Part shown: piece by piece, positions 8,996 through 15,081 of the stretch | How the letters are laid out: each line of letters starts with the position of its first letter | Numbering within the stretch: the stretch's first letter is position 1 | Origin: JAEUMW01 sp039807745 | GTDB lineage: Bacteria; Pseudomonadota; Gammaproteobacteria; Burkholderiales; JAEUMW01 | NCBI GenBank assembly: GCA_039807745.1 | Contig: JBDHRV010000079.1 | Coordinates: 1-16,339 of the forward strand | DNA: 16,339 nucleotides | Direction of reading: 5' to 3' | The notes under the pieces: generated by a model | Told to the model about the DNA's origin: nothing | Databases searched by the model: none | What the model saw: the letters and a program-made list of their open reading frames with translations, nothing else | Translations under genes and position numbers: made by a program

Positions 8996-9862
8996 ATGGC
9001 TGCTCGATCGATTGCGTCGCTGACGATCTCGTTTGGTCTCGTGTCCATCCCCGTGAAGCTCTATTCCGCCACCGAAGCAAGCCGTGCGATCTCGTTCAAC
9101 ATGCTGCACAAGACGTGCGGATCGCGGCTCAAGCAGCAGTATGTGTGCGTGAAGGAGGACGTGGTCGTGCCGCGCGACGAGATGGTAAAAGGCTACGAGT
9201 TCGCCAAGGACCAGTACGTGATGTTCAGCAACGAAGAGCTGAAGGCGCTGGAGGAAGCGGGCACGCACGCGGCGGACATCACCGAGTTCCTGCCGATCGA
9301 GACGATCGACCCGGTGTACTTCGACAAAGCCTATTACCTGGCGCCGGACAAAGGCGGCGCCAAGCCGTATGCGCTGCTCACGAAGGCGTTGCGCGAATCG
9401 GAACGCTGCGCGATCGGGCGCTGGGCCGCGCGCGGCAAGCAGTACATCGTGATGATCCGCCCGCTCGAGGACGGACTCGTCATGCAGCAGCTGCTCTACG
9501 CCGCCGAGGTGCGCTCGATCAAGGACCTCGAGATCCCGCACACCGACGTGAAGGACGCCGAGCTCAAGCTCGCGCAGCAGCTGATCGAGCAGCAGACCGC
9601 CGACACCTTCGACCCCGGCGCCTATACGGACGAGGTGCGGGCGCGCATCGAGGCGGCGGTGCAGAAGAAGGTGGAAGGCCAGGAGATCACCATGACCGAG
9701 GAAGCCGAAGGCGGCGCCCAGGTCATCGATCTCATGGAAGCGCTGCGCGCGAGCCTGGAGAAGAAGGCGCCGGCGAAGGCGGCGGTGGAGACGGAAACGC
9801 GCAAGCCGCCGAAGCGTGTTCGCAGCCCCGAGCCCGCGGCACGCAAGACCGCCAAGAAGTAG
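8996..9862 (+). CDS. ku: Ku homodimeric DNA end-binding protein
   Basis: The 288-residue product begins MAARSIASLTISFGLVSIPV, the hallmark opening of bacterial Ku. It continues with the Ku core (YSATEAS, LH-TCGSRLKQQYVC, PVYFDKAYYLAPDKGG, YIVMIRP-EDGLVMQQLLYA, and AQQLIEQQTADTFDP at about 196-210). A Lys/Arg/Ala/Pro-rich tail (about 255-288, ending ARKTAKK) resembles the basic C-terminal extensions that help other bacterial Ku proteins bind DNA. Ku forms a ring-shaped homodimer that threads onto double-strand break ends and recruits LigD. The gene starts 2 bp after the ligD stop, so the two are co-transcribed and possibly translationally coupled. A GTG at 8990, overlapping the ligD stop, is a less well-spaced alternative start. 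Length is typical and no key block is missing. Confidence 0.96.
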   Translation: MAARSIASLTISFGLVSIPVKLYSATEASRAISFNMLHKTCGSRLKQQYVCVKEDVVVPRDEMVKGYEFAKDQYVMFSNEELKALEEAGTHAADITEFLPIETIDPVYFDKAYYLAPDKGGAKPYALLTKALRESERCAIGRWAARGKQYIVMIRPLEDGLVMQQLLYAAEVRSIKDLEIPHTDVKDAELKLAQQLIEQQTADTFDPGAYTDEVRARIEAAVQKKVEGQEITMTEEAEGGAQVIDLMEALRASLEKKAPAKAAVETETRKPPKRVRSPEPAARKTAKK

Positions 9863-9884
9863 CGACCTCGGACATCCGCCCGCC

Positions 9885-10706
9885 ATGCACTCCTACGGCG
9901 TGCGAGATGTCGAGCGATTGCTGCATCTGCCGCGCAGCACCATCCGCACGCTGATAGAAGCCGGGTTCGTGTCGCCCGCGCGCGGCCCGCGCAACGCCTG
10001 GCGGTTTTCGTTTCAGGATCTGATCGTCCTGCGCACCGCCCAGGCGCTCGCCGCGGCCAAGGTCCCGCACCGGCGCATCACGCGTTCGATGAAGGAACTG
10101 CGCCGCCATCTGCCCGAGAGCATGCCGCTGTCGGGCCTGAGCATCTGCGCCGTCGCGGATCGCGTCGTCGTCAAGGAAGGCGGCAACCGCTGGCAGGCGG
10201 ATTCGGGGCAGTACCTGCTCGCCTTCGACGGCGATCCGGCGAACGGGTCGCTCAGCGTGATCGAACGCGCCGTGGACGCGAAGACGGTGGCGGCCGACTG
10301 TTTCGCGCGCGGCGTCGCGCTCGAAGCCGAGAACGCGCAGGCGGCGCGTCGGGCTTACGAACTCGCGATCGCCGCCGACCCCGCATTGGTCGATGCCTAT
10401 GTCAATCTTGGCTCCCTGCTGCACGAAGCGGGAGAGCAAACGCAGGCAGAGCGCGTCTACCGCGACGCGATCGACGCGGGCGGCGGCAGCGACCCCGTGC
10501 TGCTATACAACCTCGGCGTTCTGCTCGACGACCTGAATCGCGAGCACGAAGCGATGGAAGCCTACGAGCGCGCGCTGCGCGGCGATCCCGATCTGGCCGA
10601 CTGCCACTACAACCTGGCGCTGCTGTGCAAGAAGCTGGGACGCCCGCGCGAGGCGATCCGGCACATGGCGAAGTATCGGAGACTGGTAGGGGGCAAGTCG
10701 GGGTAG
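9885..10706 (+). CDS. MerR-type HTH protein with C-terminal TPR repeats
   Basis: The 273-residue product has an N-terminal MerR-like winged helix (about 1-75): YGVRDVERLLHLPRSTIRTL, then GFVSPARGPRNAWRFSFQDL and a helix leading to RRITRSMKELRRHLP. A linker region (about 76-130) is followed by roughly four TPR-like units (about 136-265), including AYVNLGSLLHEAGEQTQAER and LYNLGVLLDDLNREHEAMEA. MerR-like domains bind DNA; TPRs bind proteins. No cysteine cluster of a metal sensor is seen. It lies 22 bp behind ku on the same strand, so it is likely in the ligD-ku operon and may regulate or assist NHEJ; that role is inference. ATG 9885 is the first start after the ku stop that gives the full HTH; its ribosome-binding site is weak. 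The last 250 bp are repeated downstream at 12005-12225. Confidence 0.85.
   Translation: MHSYGVRDVERLLHLPRSTIRTLIEAGFVSPARGPRNAWRFSFQDLIVLRTAQALAAAKVPHRRITRSMKELRRHLPESMPLSGLSICAVADRVVVKEGGNRWQADSGQYLLAFDGDPANGSLSVIERAVDAKTVAADCFARGVALEAENAQAARRAYELAIAADPALVDAYVNLGSLLHEAGEQTQAERVYRDAIDAGGGSDPVLLYNLGVLLDDLNREHEAMEAYERALRGDPDLADCHYNLALLCKKLGRPREAIRHMAKYRRLVGGKSG
10455..10675 (+). repeat. 221-bp direct repeat, copy 1 (inside MerR-TPR gene)
   Basis: These 221 bp, coding for most of the last TPRs, are identical base for base to 12005-12225. The offset is 1550 bp. Upstream (to about 10362) similarity drops to partial but stays in register; downstream the stop regions differ. The copies flank the unknown ORF and the toxin-antitoxin pair. 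Confidence 0.95.
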
Positions 10707-10760
10707 GTGCGCAGATCGGACAAGTAACAAATGGCACAGTAAAACGCCGCGCTCCAGGCT

Positions 10761-11084
10761 TCAAGTGATTGAGACATTGCCTGTTCCAAGGTCTTTGGTG
10801 TGCCTTTCGACTCCGTGTGAACGGTCGATCAAGAGTGTGACCTCTTTGTCCGCGGAACCGCCGACACCCGAGAAGTAACGGACTGCCAGCCGCTTCCCTT
10901 CCACGGTGAGATCGAGCGCATTGTTATCGAGGCCGAGAGCATGCTCTTCGTTTAGCTCTTCGACAATGCTCCATAGCTGTCTATGCAGCGCCATCCGTGC
11001 TTCGGAGCCAATTCGGTCCCGCAGGGGATCAAGTTGAGCGTTCAGGAGAGAGACCCGCTGCAATAGATCATCGAATCGATTCAT
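10761..11084 (-). CDS. Hypothetical protein in accessory patch
   Basis: This open frame encodes 107 residues, starting MNRFDDLLQRVSLLNAQLDP and ending GVERHTKDLGTGNVSIT. I do not recognise it. The first half is helical and charged (RMALHRQLWSIVEELNEEHA); the second half looks like beta strands (LDLTVEGKRLAVRYFSG, KEVTLLIDRS). There is no signal peptide or membrane segment. The DNA is visibly richer in A/T than the flanking NHEJ genes, consistent with acquired DNA. It is divergent from the toxin-antitoxin pair, with 160 bp between start codons. No good ribosome-binding site is visible before ATG 11084, and the frame stays open further upstream, so both the start and the gene's reality are uncertain. 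Confidence 0.5.
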   Translation of the reverse strand: MNRFDDLLQRVSLLNAQLDPLRDRIGSEARMALHRQLWSIVEELNEEHALGLDNNALDLTVEGKRLAVRYFSGVGGSADKEVTLLIDRSHGVERHTKDLGTGNVSIT

Positions 11085-11191
11085 TGCTGCGACCCGTCGA
11101 TGGAATCCGCCGACGTCGTCTCGGGCGGTCTGGCGCCTAGCCTCATCGCCATCGATGCAGCTGCAGCCGGATGTGCTTGACCGGCAGCAGA

Positions 11192-11220
11192 TTGACGCTA
11201 TAGCAGAACGCAACCATAAT
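11192..11220 (+). promoter_or_regulatory. Sigma-70-type promoter of the toxin-antitoxin pair
   Basis: TTGACG (11192-11197) and CATAAT (11215-11220) are separated by 17 bases, close to the consensus housekeeping promoter. Transcription would start near 11227, leaving a leader of about 18 bases before the antitoxin ATG at 11245. The -10 box lies inside a palindrome, described separately. Confidence 0.65.
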
Positions 11221-11226
11221 GGTTGC
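11210..11226. promoter_or_regulatory. 17-bp palindromic operator over the toxin-antitoxin -10 box
   Basis: GCAACCAT-A-ATGGTTGC is a perfect inverted repeat with 8-bp arms and a single central base. It covers the putative -10 element and ends 18 bases before the antitoxin start. Ribbon-helix-helix antitoxins, with their PIN toxins, typically repress their own operon through such palindromes, so this is the likely autoregulation site. GGAG at 11235-11238 provides the ribosome-binding site, 6 bases before the ATG. Confidence 0.65.
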
Positions 11227-11244
11227 ATCTTCACGGAGCGCGAC

Positions 11245-11490
11245 ATGCCCACCAACCTGACCCTGAAGAATATTCCCGATGAGGTGTACGAGCGCCTCAA
11301 GGTCTCGGCCGAGACACATCGTCGCAGCCTGAACAGCGAGGCGATTGTGTGCCTGGAGTCCGTGCTATTGCCCGGCCGGATGGATCCGGGCGAGCGCCTA
11401 GCGCGGGCGCGGGCGCTGCGTGCCGCGCTTGGAAAGACCAAGTTCAAGGCGCGTGACATTGACGTGCTCAAGCGCGAGGGGCGGCGATGA
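11245..11490 (+). CDS. Ribbon-helix-helix antitoxin (FitA/VapB-like)
   Basis: The product has 81 residues. The N-terminus, MPTNLTLKNIPDEVYERLKV followed by SAETHRRSLNSEAIVCLESV, fits the Arc/FitA ribbon-helix-helix: one beta strand (about 3-8), helix A (about 11-23), a turn and helix B (about 28-40). This half should dimerise and bind the operator. The rest, rich in charged residues and ending ARDIDVLKREGRR, is the expected toxin-wrapping tail. ATG 11245 is supported by GGAG 6 bases upstream. The stop overlaps the toxin start in ATGA, the usual tight coupling. The antitoxin should neutralise the neighbouring PIN RNase and co-repress the promoter. Confidence 0.85.
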   Translation: MPTNLTLKNIPDEVYERLKVSAETHRRSLNSEAIVCLESVLLPGRMDPGERLARARALRAALGKTKFKARDIDVLKREGRR

Positions 11491-11882
11491 TCGTTGTAGA
11501 CACCAACGTACTCGCCTACCTGTACCTGCTCACCGAGCACACCGAAAAGGCTGAAGCGCTACTCCAACGTGAGCCAGATTGGGCCGCGCCGGTGTTATGG
11601 CGGAGCGAGTTCCGCAGCATTCTCGCGGGCTACATGCGGCGGAGGACGTTGACGTTCGAAGACGCCACCAAATTGCAGGCCGAGGCCGAGAGCCTGATGG
11701 CTGGAAGCGAGCACGAGGTGGACTCCCGGCGCGTGCTGGAACTGGTGCGGGACAGCGACTGCTCGGCATACGATTGCGAGTTCGCGGCCCTTGCAATTGG
11801 GCTCGGCGTGAAGCTCGTAACCATGGACGCGAAGCTGCTGAAGGCGTTCCCGAAACACGCCGTGGCCTTGACTGACGGCTAA
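11487..11882 (+). CDS. vapC: PIN-domain ribonuclease toxin (VapC/FitB-like)
   Basis: The 131-residue protein, MIVVDTNVLAYLYLLTEHTE at its start, is a complete PIN domain of normal VapC size. The four acidic metal-binding positions are present: Asp5, Glu41 (WRSEFRSIL), Asp96 (SAYDCEFAALA) and Asp114 (VTMDAKLL). VapC toxins cleave specific RNAs such as initiator tRNA or rRNA using Mg2+ or Mn2+; the target here cannot be told from sequence. The start codon overlaps the antitoxin stop by 4 bp (ATGA). The set of catalytic residues suggests an active toxin. The pair is an addiction or stress module and lies between the two copies of the TPR repeat. Confidence 0.9.
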   Translation: MIVVDTNVLAYLYLLTEHTEKAEALLQREPDWAAPVLWRSEFRSILAGYMRRRTLTFEDATKLQAEAESLMAGSEHEVDSRRVLELVRDSDCSAYDCEFAALAIGLGVKLVTMDAKLLKAFPKHAVALTDG

Positions 11883-11890
11883 ACGAGTCC

Positions 11891-11910
11891 GCAAGAAAGA
11901 CTCTTCTTGC
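11891..11910. terminator. Hairpin just after vapC; possible terminator or junction mark
   Basis: GCAAGAA (11891-11897) and TTCTTGC (11904-11910) are perfect inverted repeats around a 6-base loop, starting 9 bases after the vapC stop. No run of T follows, so it is a weak candidate for an intrinsic terminator. It ends within a few bases of where similarity to the MerR-TPR gene resumes (about 11912), so it may instead mark a recombination junction. Confidence 0.4.
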
Positions 11911-11911
11911 A

Positions 11912-12253
11912 AGAGCCATCGCCGCCGACCCCACGTTCCTCGGCGCCTACATCAATCTCGGGTCGCTGCTCCACGAAGCCGGACGCCTCGCTCGAGCCGA
12001 GCGGGTCTACCGCGACGCGATCGACGCGGGCGGCGGCAGCGACCCCGTGCTGCTATACAACCTCGGCGTTCTGCTCGACGACCTGAATCGCGAGCACGAA
12101 GCGATGGAAGCCTACGAGCGCGCGCTGCGCGGCGATCCCGATCTGGCCGACTGCCACTACAACCTGGCGCTGCTGTGCAAGAAGCTGGGACGCCCGCGCG
12201 AGGCGATCCGGCACATGGCGAAGTACCGGAGGCTGGGGAGCAAGGCGGAGTAG
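11912..12253 (+). pseudogene. Headless MerR-TPR gene remnant (TPR tail only)
   Basis: The frame reads ARAIAADPTFLGAYINLGSLLH, then AERVYRDAIDAGGG and on to KYRRLGSKAE and a TAG stop. It aligns without gaps to residues 161-268 of the upstream MerR-TPR protein. The first about 90 bp are clearly divergent from that gene, while 12005-12225 are identical. The HTH and first TPR are absent, and no ribosome-binding site or good start precedes it, so it is a truncated copy. A fragment from ATG-like codons near 12047 could encode at most about 68 residues. It may be the original 3' end displaced by the patch, or an incoming relative. Confidence 0.8.
12005..12225 (+). repeat. 221-bp direct repeat, copy 2 (inside TPR remnant)
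   Basis: Identical to 10455-10675 at every base. Identity ends at 12004/10454 (G versus C) on the left and at 12226/10676 (C versus T) on the right. Two such direct copies 1550 bp apart could recombine and delete the toxin-antitoxin patch. Confidence 0.95.
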
Positions 12254-12672
12254 CGCCGGCGGCGCTTCCGGCGTTCAGTTCGTCGAGGCTCGAGGGCCAG
12301 GCGGGCGACTTGATAGCGACCAAGGCCTTGGACGCGGTGATGTAGGCGCGGACATGATTCGGCGACAGCTTCCGCGAGCGTCGGATCAACTTGCCCTTGC
12401 GGTCGAAGTGAACTTACCCCGTTTCAGTGGACGCCAACGGCACTGATCGCGAATCAGCTGTAGCCACGGGCAGCGCCGCCAAGGTAGGGAAACCCTCACA
12501 AGAGTCGAGTGTGACGCCGACTTGCAAAGCGGAGCCGCCCGCTATCCCGTCGGGGGAGCAGGACGTAATCTCCGCAAGCGAAGAGCGCATGTGGTCAGGG
12601 TGCTCCCAGAGTCGACGCATAAGACGAACAACCCGCGCGAAGTAGGTAACTCCCGCAGGAGGGGTGGTGGCG
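12254..12672. other. Gene-poor 419-bp stretch with a possible decayed coding fragment
   Basis: No convincing complete gene is seen. On the minus strand, about 12411 down to 12270, an open stretch reads FDRKGKLIRRSRKLSPNHVR and then AYITASKALVAIKSPAWPSS. It has protein-like composition but begins right after a TAA and runs antisense into the TPR remnant, so it looks like a broken gene end. I do not recognise it. The rest (about 12420-12660) has open frames on both strands that look random. No IS ends or tRNA were recognised. GGAGG at 12658-12662 serves the next gene. Confidence 0.5.
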
Positions 12673-13005
12673 ATGACAATTAGCGAGCGCAATCTGCGCG
12701 GCATGCAGGCGAGGCGGGCCGAAGTGATTCGGGTAGTCAGCCCCGGCCTCTTCGTCGATGACGGCGACGACGGCTACTACCTGGTGCTGCGGCCCACGGA
12801 ACAGATCGCTGGCAAGCGTGACGATGTGTGTTTCTACGGACCGTTCTCAACCGCAGCCCAGGCCAGCTTCCTGGCGGCGAGCGCCCGCGCGCTTGGCTTG
12901 ACGGGACAAGACTCGGCGCCGCGCTCCGCAACAGAAGCCGTAACAGCCGCTGCAGCTGCCACAGCAATCACCGCACCTCGGGTTCGAAGCCTGCACGCCC
13001 CCTGA
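12673..13005 (+). CDS. Hypothetical small soluble protein
   Basis: This 110-residue protein starts MTISERNLRGMQARRAEVIR and continues with VVSPGLFVDDGDDGYYLVLR and FYGPFSTAAQASFLAASARA. I do not recognise it. The first 80 residues look like a compact alpha/beta domain; the tail (about 83-110) is Ala/Thr-rich and low complexity. ATG 12673 is chosen because GGAGG lies 10 bases upstream; GTGs at 12664 and 12667 are too close to it. It ends 7 bp before the convergent histidine kinase gene. Codon use is G/C-rich, like the core genes, and the ribosome-binding site is good, so it is probably a real gene. Confidence 0.6.
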   Translation: MTISERNLRGMQARRAEVIRVVSPGLFVDDGDDGYYLVLRPTEQIAGKRDDVCFYGPFSTAAQASFLAASARALGLTGQDSAPRSATEAVTAAAAATAITAPRVRSLHAP

Positions 13006-13012
13006 GCACCGC

Positions 13013-14962
13013 TTACGAGGCTGGGCTTCGCGAGCGCCGCGGGCGCTTGGAACGGCGTGCCGAAGTTCCCGCAGGAGCCCACAGCCGAACCGTGGTGCCC
13101 GCGCCCGGCGCGCTCTCGATGGCGACGCTGCCGCCGATCATGCCGAGGCGCCGCTCGATCTCCCACAGACCGGAGCCGTTGCGACTCCCCCACGCCTCGC
13201 CGCGCGCGTCGAAGCCCGTGCCCTGGTCGGACACGGTGATCTGGACGCAGGACCCGGCGGTGCCCTCCATCGCGAGGGCCACCTCGCTGACGCCGGCGTG
13301 TTTGGCGACATTCATCAGCAGCTCGCGCGTCGCCTTGAACAGCAGCAGGCGGGTGGCGACGTCGGCGGGCTCCGCGTCGGGATCGCACGTCAGCCGGACG
13401 TCGAGCCCCTGGCTGCGCTTCAACCATCCGCACAGCCAGTCCAGCGCCGCGCCCAATCCCTTGTCGCGGACCAGCGGCGGATTGAGGGCGACACTGAGCG
13501 AGCGAGCCATGTCGAGCGCGTCGCCGATCTGCTTGCGGACTTCGCTTGCATTCGTGACCCAGGTCTCGATCGGCGTGCGCCGGTCGAGACCACTAAGCCT
13601 CAGCCTCGCGCCAACGAGCAACGGCTGTACGTGGTCGTGCAGCAGTTCATAGAGCAGGTCGCGCTCGCGCTGCTCGGCGTGCGTCAAGCCGATGGCGAGT
13701 TCGCGCAGCTGCGCTTCGCGTTCATCCACGAGCCGCGAGCGCTCGGCAACCAGGGCGGCGAGCTCGGTATTGAGCTCCCGTAGCTGCCGCTCGGCTTCCT
13801 TCAGCTCGGTGACTTCCGCCATGACACCGATCATGCGTCGGCAGGCTCCGTCCGCGCCGTACTCATAGCGGGCGCGGGCGCTGATCCAGTGCACGCTCCC
13901 GTCTCGCCACACGACGCGAAAGTCGCGGGCATAGTCCGCACCTTCCGCCATCGAGCGCCGGATGTCCGCTTCCACCCCGGGACGGTCCGCGGGATGCACT
14001 CTCTGCGCCCAGGCCGCATAGCTCGGTGTCACCTCGTCCAGCCGATAGCCGAGCATCTCGAAGTGGCCGCGCGACCACACCACCGCGCCGGTCGCCACGT
14101 TCCAGTCCCAGGTCCCGGAGCGACCGATCTCGGATGCAAGCTGGAAGCGCTCTTCGCTTTCTCGCAGCGCGCGCTCGGCGCGGATACGCTCGGTGATATC
14201 GGAGCCGATCGCCAGTATCTCGATCACCTGTCCGCGCTCGTCGCGGATCGCACGGTTGGTCCAGCTCATCCACACCCGGCGCCCGTCGCGGCGGACGTTC
14301 TCATTGATATAGTTCACATAGCGGTCGGGATGGCCAGCGATGTCCTCGACCAGCCGGGTCAGGTCCGTCCCTTCGGAGTCCCGGTCCGGCACCAGAACTC
14401 CGACATGCCGCCCTACCACCTCGTCGGCACGGTAGCCGAAGAAGCGCTCGGCATACTCGTTGAAGAAGATCAGCGTCCCGTCGCGGCGCCAACGGATGAT
14501 GACGCTGTTGGCATTCTCGACCAGCTCGCGGTAGCGGCGCTCGCTCTCGCGCAGCACCTGCTTGGTCTGCATCAGATCGTCGATGTCGGTGAGGCTGCCG
14601 ACCCAGCGGGTGACGCGACCCTGCTCATCCTGCAGCGGTCGCGCGCGGAGCATGAACCAGCGATAGGAGCCGTCGGCGGCACGCATGCGGTGGCGCATCT
14701 CGCACGGGACACATTGACGCATCGCCTCCTCCCACCGCGTCGCGACCCCGGGCAGATCCTCGGGATGCACCGCCTGCGCCCAGCCAAAGCCCGCCGTCTG
14801 CTCCGGGGTCATCCCCGTGTACGCGCACCATTGTTCGCTGGCGAAGGTGTTGCCGCCTTCGGCATCGCCCTCGAAGGTCATGCTCGGCACCGCATCGAGC
14901 AGCGCACGGTAGCGTTCCTCCGCCTCGCGCTCCGACGATGCGCGCCCGTGGTCTTGTTGCAC
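13013..14962 (-). CDS. Triple-PAS sensor histidine kinase, NarL-type (HisKA_3)
   Basis: The product has 649 residues and no membrane segment or signal peptide, so it is likely cytoplasmic. Three PAS/PAC units lie at about 15-135 (WCAYTGMTPEQ, GSLTDIDD), 140-262 (FFNEYAERFFGYRADEVVG, AIGSDITER) and 270-392 (GTWDWNVATGAVVWS, GVMAEVTELKEAE). A helical stretch (about 390-430) leads to the phosphotransfer helix ERDLLYELLHDHVQPLL, where His442 is the likely phosphorylation site. The ATPase domain (about 530-630) has the N box ELLMNVAKHAG, DQGTGFD and NGSGLWEIERRL. The usual DxxxQ phosphatase motif reads D443-HVQ-P447. The start is GTG with GGAG 7 bases upstream. It is divergent from the response regulator at 15082, its probable partner. 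The ligand sensed is unknown; no PAS cofactor could be assigned. Confidence 0.93.
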   Translation of the reverse strand: MQQDHGRASSEREAEERYRALLDAVPSMTFEGDAEGGNTFASEQWCAYTGMTPEQTAGFGWAQAVHPEDLPGVATRWEEAMRQCVPCEMRHRMRAADGSYRWFMLRARPLQDEQGRVTRWVGSLTDIDDLMQTKQVLRESERRYRELVENANSVIIRWRRDGTLIFFNEYAERFFGYRADEVVGRHVGVLVPDRDSEGTDLTRLVEDIAGHPDRYVNYINENVRRDGRRVWMSWTNRAIRDERGQVIEILAIGSDITERIRAERALRESEERFQLASEIGRSGTWDWNVATGAVVWSRGHFEMLGYRLDEVTPSYAAWAQRVHPADRPGVEADIRRSMAEGADYARDFRVVWRDGSVHWISARARYEYGADGACRRMIGVMAEVTELKEAERQLRELNTELAALVAERSRLVDEREAQLRELAIGLTHAEQRERDLLYELLHDHVQPLLVGARLRLSGLDRRTPIETWVTNASEVRKQIGDALDMARSLSVALNPPLVRDKGLGAALDWLCGWLKRSQGLDVRLTCDPDAEPADVATRLLLFKATRELLMNVAKHAGVSEVALAMEGTAGSCVQITVSDQGTGFDARGEAWGSRNGSGLWEIERRLGMIGGSVAIESAPGAGTTVRLWAPAGTSARRSKRPRRSRSPAS

Positions 14963-14969
14963 GCGGTCA

Positions 14970-14973
14970 CTCC
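14970..14973 (-). promoter_or_regulatory. Ribosome-binding site deciding the kinase GTG start
   Basis: On the minus strand GGAG stands 7 bases before the GTG at 14962. No in-frame ATG is nearer, so this supports GTG as the start of the histidine kinase. Confidence 0.6.
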
Positions 14974-15081
14974 ATGCAGGATGCCGATTCAGCGCTATTG
15001 TCCGCGAAAACGCCCGGCGCGGCCGAGAGATAATGTGGTGCGCGCAGGGCTCTTACATGGAACGGCAGCCGACGCTTCGAG

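Noticed and set aside
7056..9080. 674-residue open frame on the minus strand across ligD
   Set aside because: It is antisense to a clearly conserved gene, has Arg/Ala-rich unstructured composition and no known domain; long antisense frames are common in GC-rich DNA.
11952..12389. 145-residue minus-strand ORF
   Set aside because: Most of it is antisense to the duplicated TPR segment and the same shadow appears opposite the first copy; only the first about 45 residues (from near 12411) might reflect a decayed gene.
12411..12440. Possible insertion-sequence end near the CCCCGTTTCAGTGGACG string
   Set aside because: No matching inverted repeat or transposase could be found in the window, so an IS cannot be supported.
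15028..15036. GATAAT upstream of the response regulator as a -10 box
   Set aside because: The best -35-like sequence (TTGTCC, 14998-15003) is 25 bases away, too far for a normal promoter.
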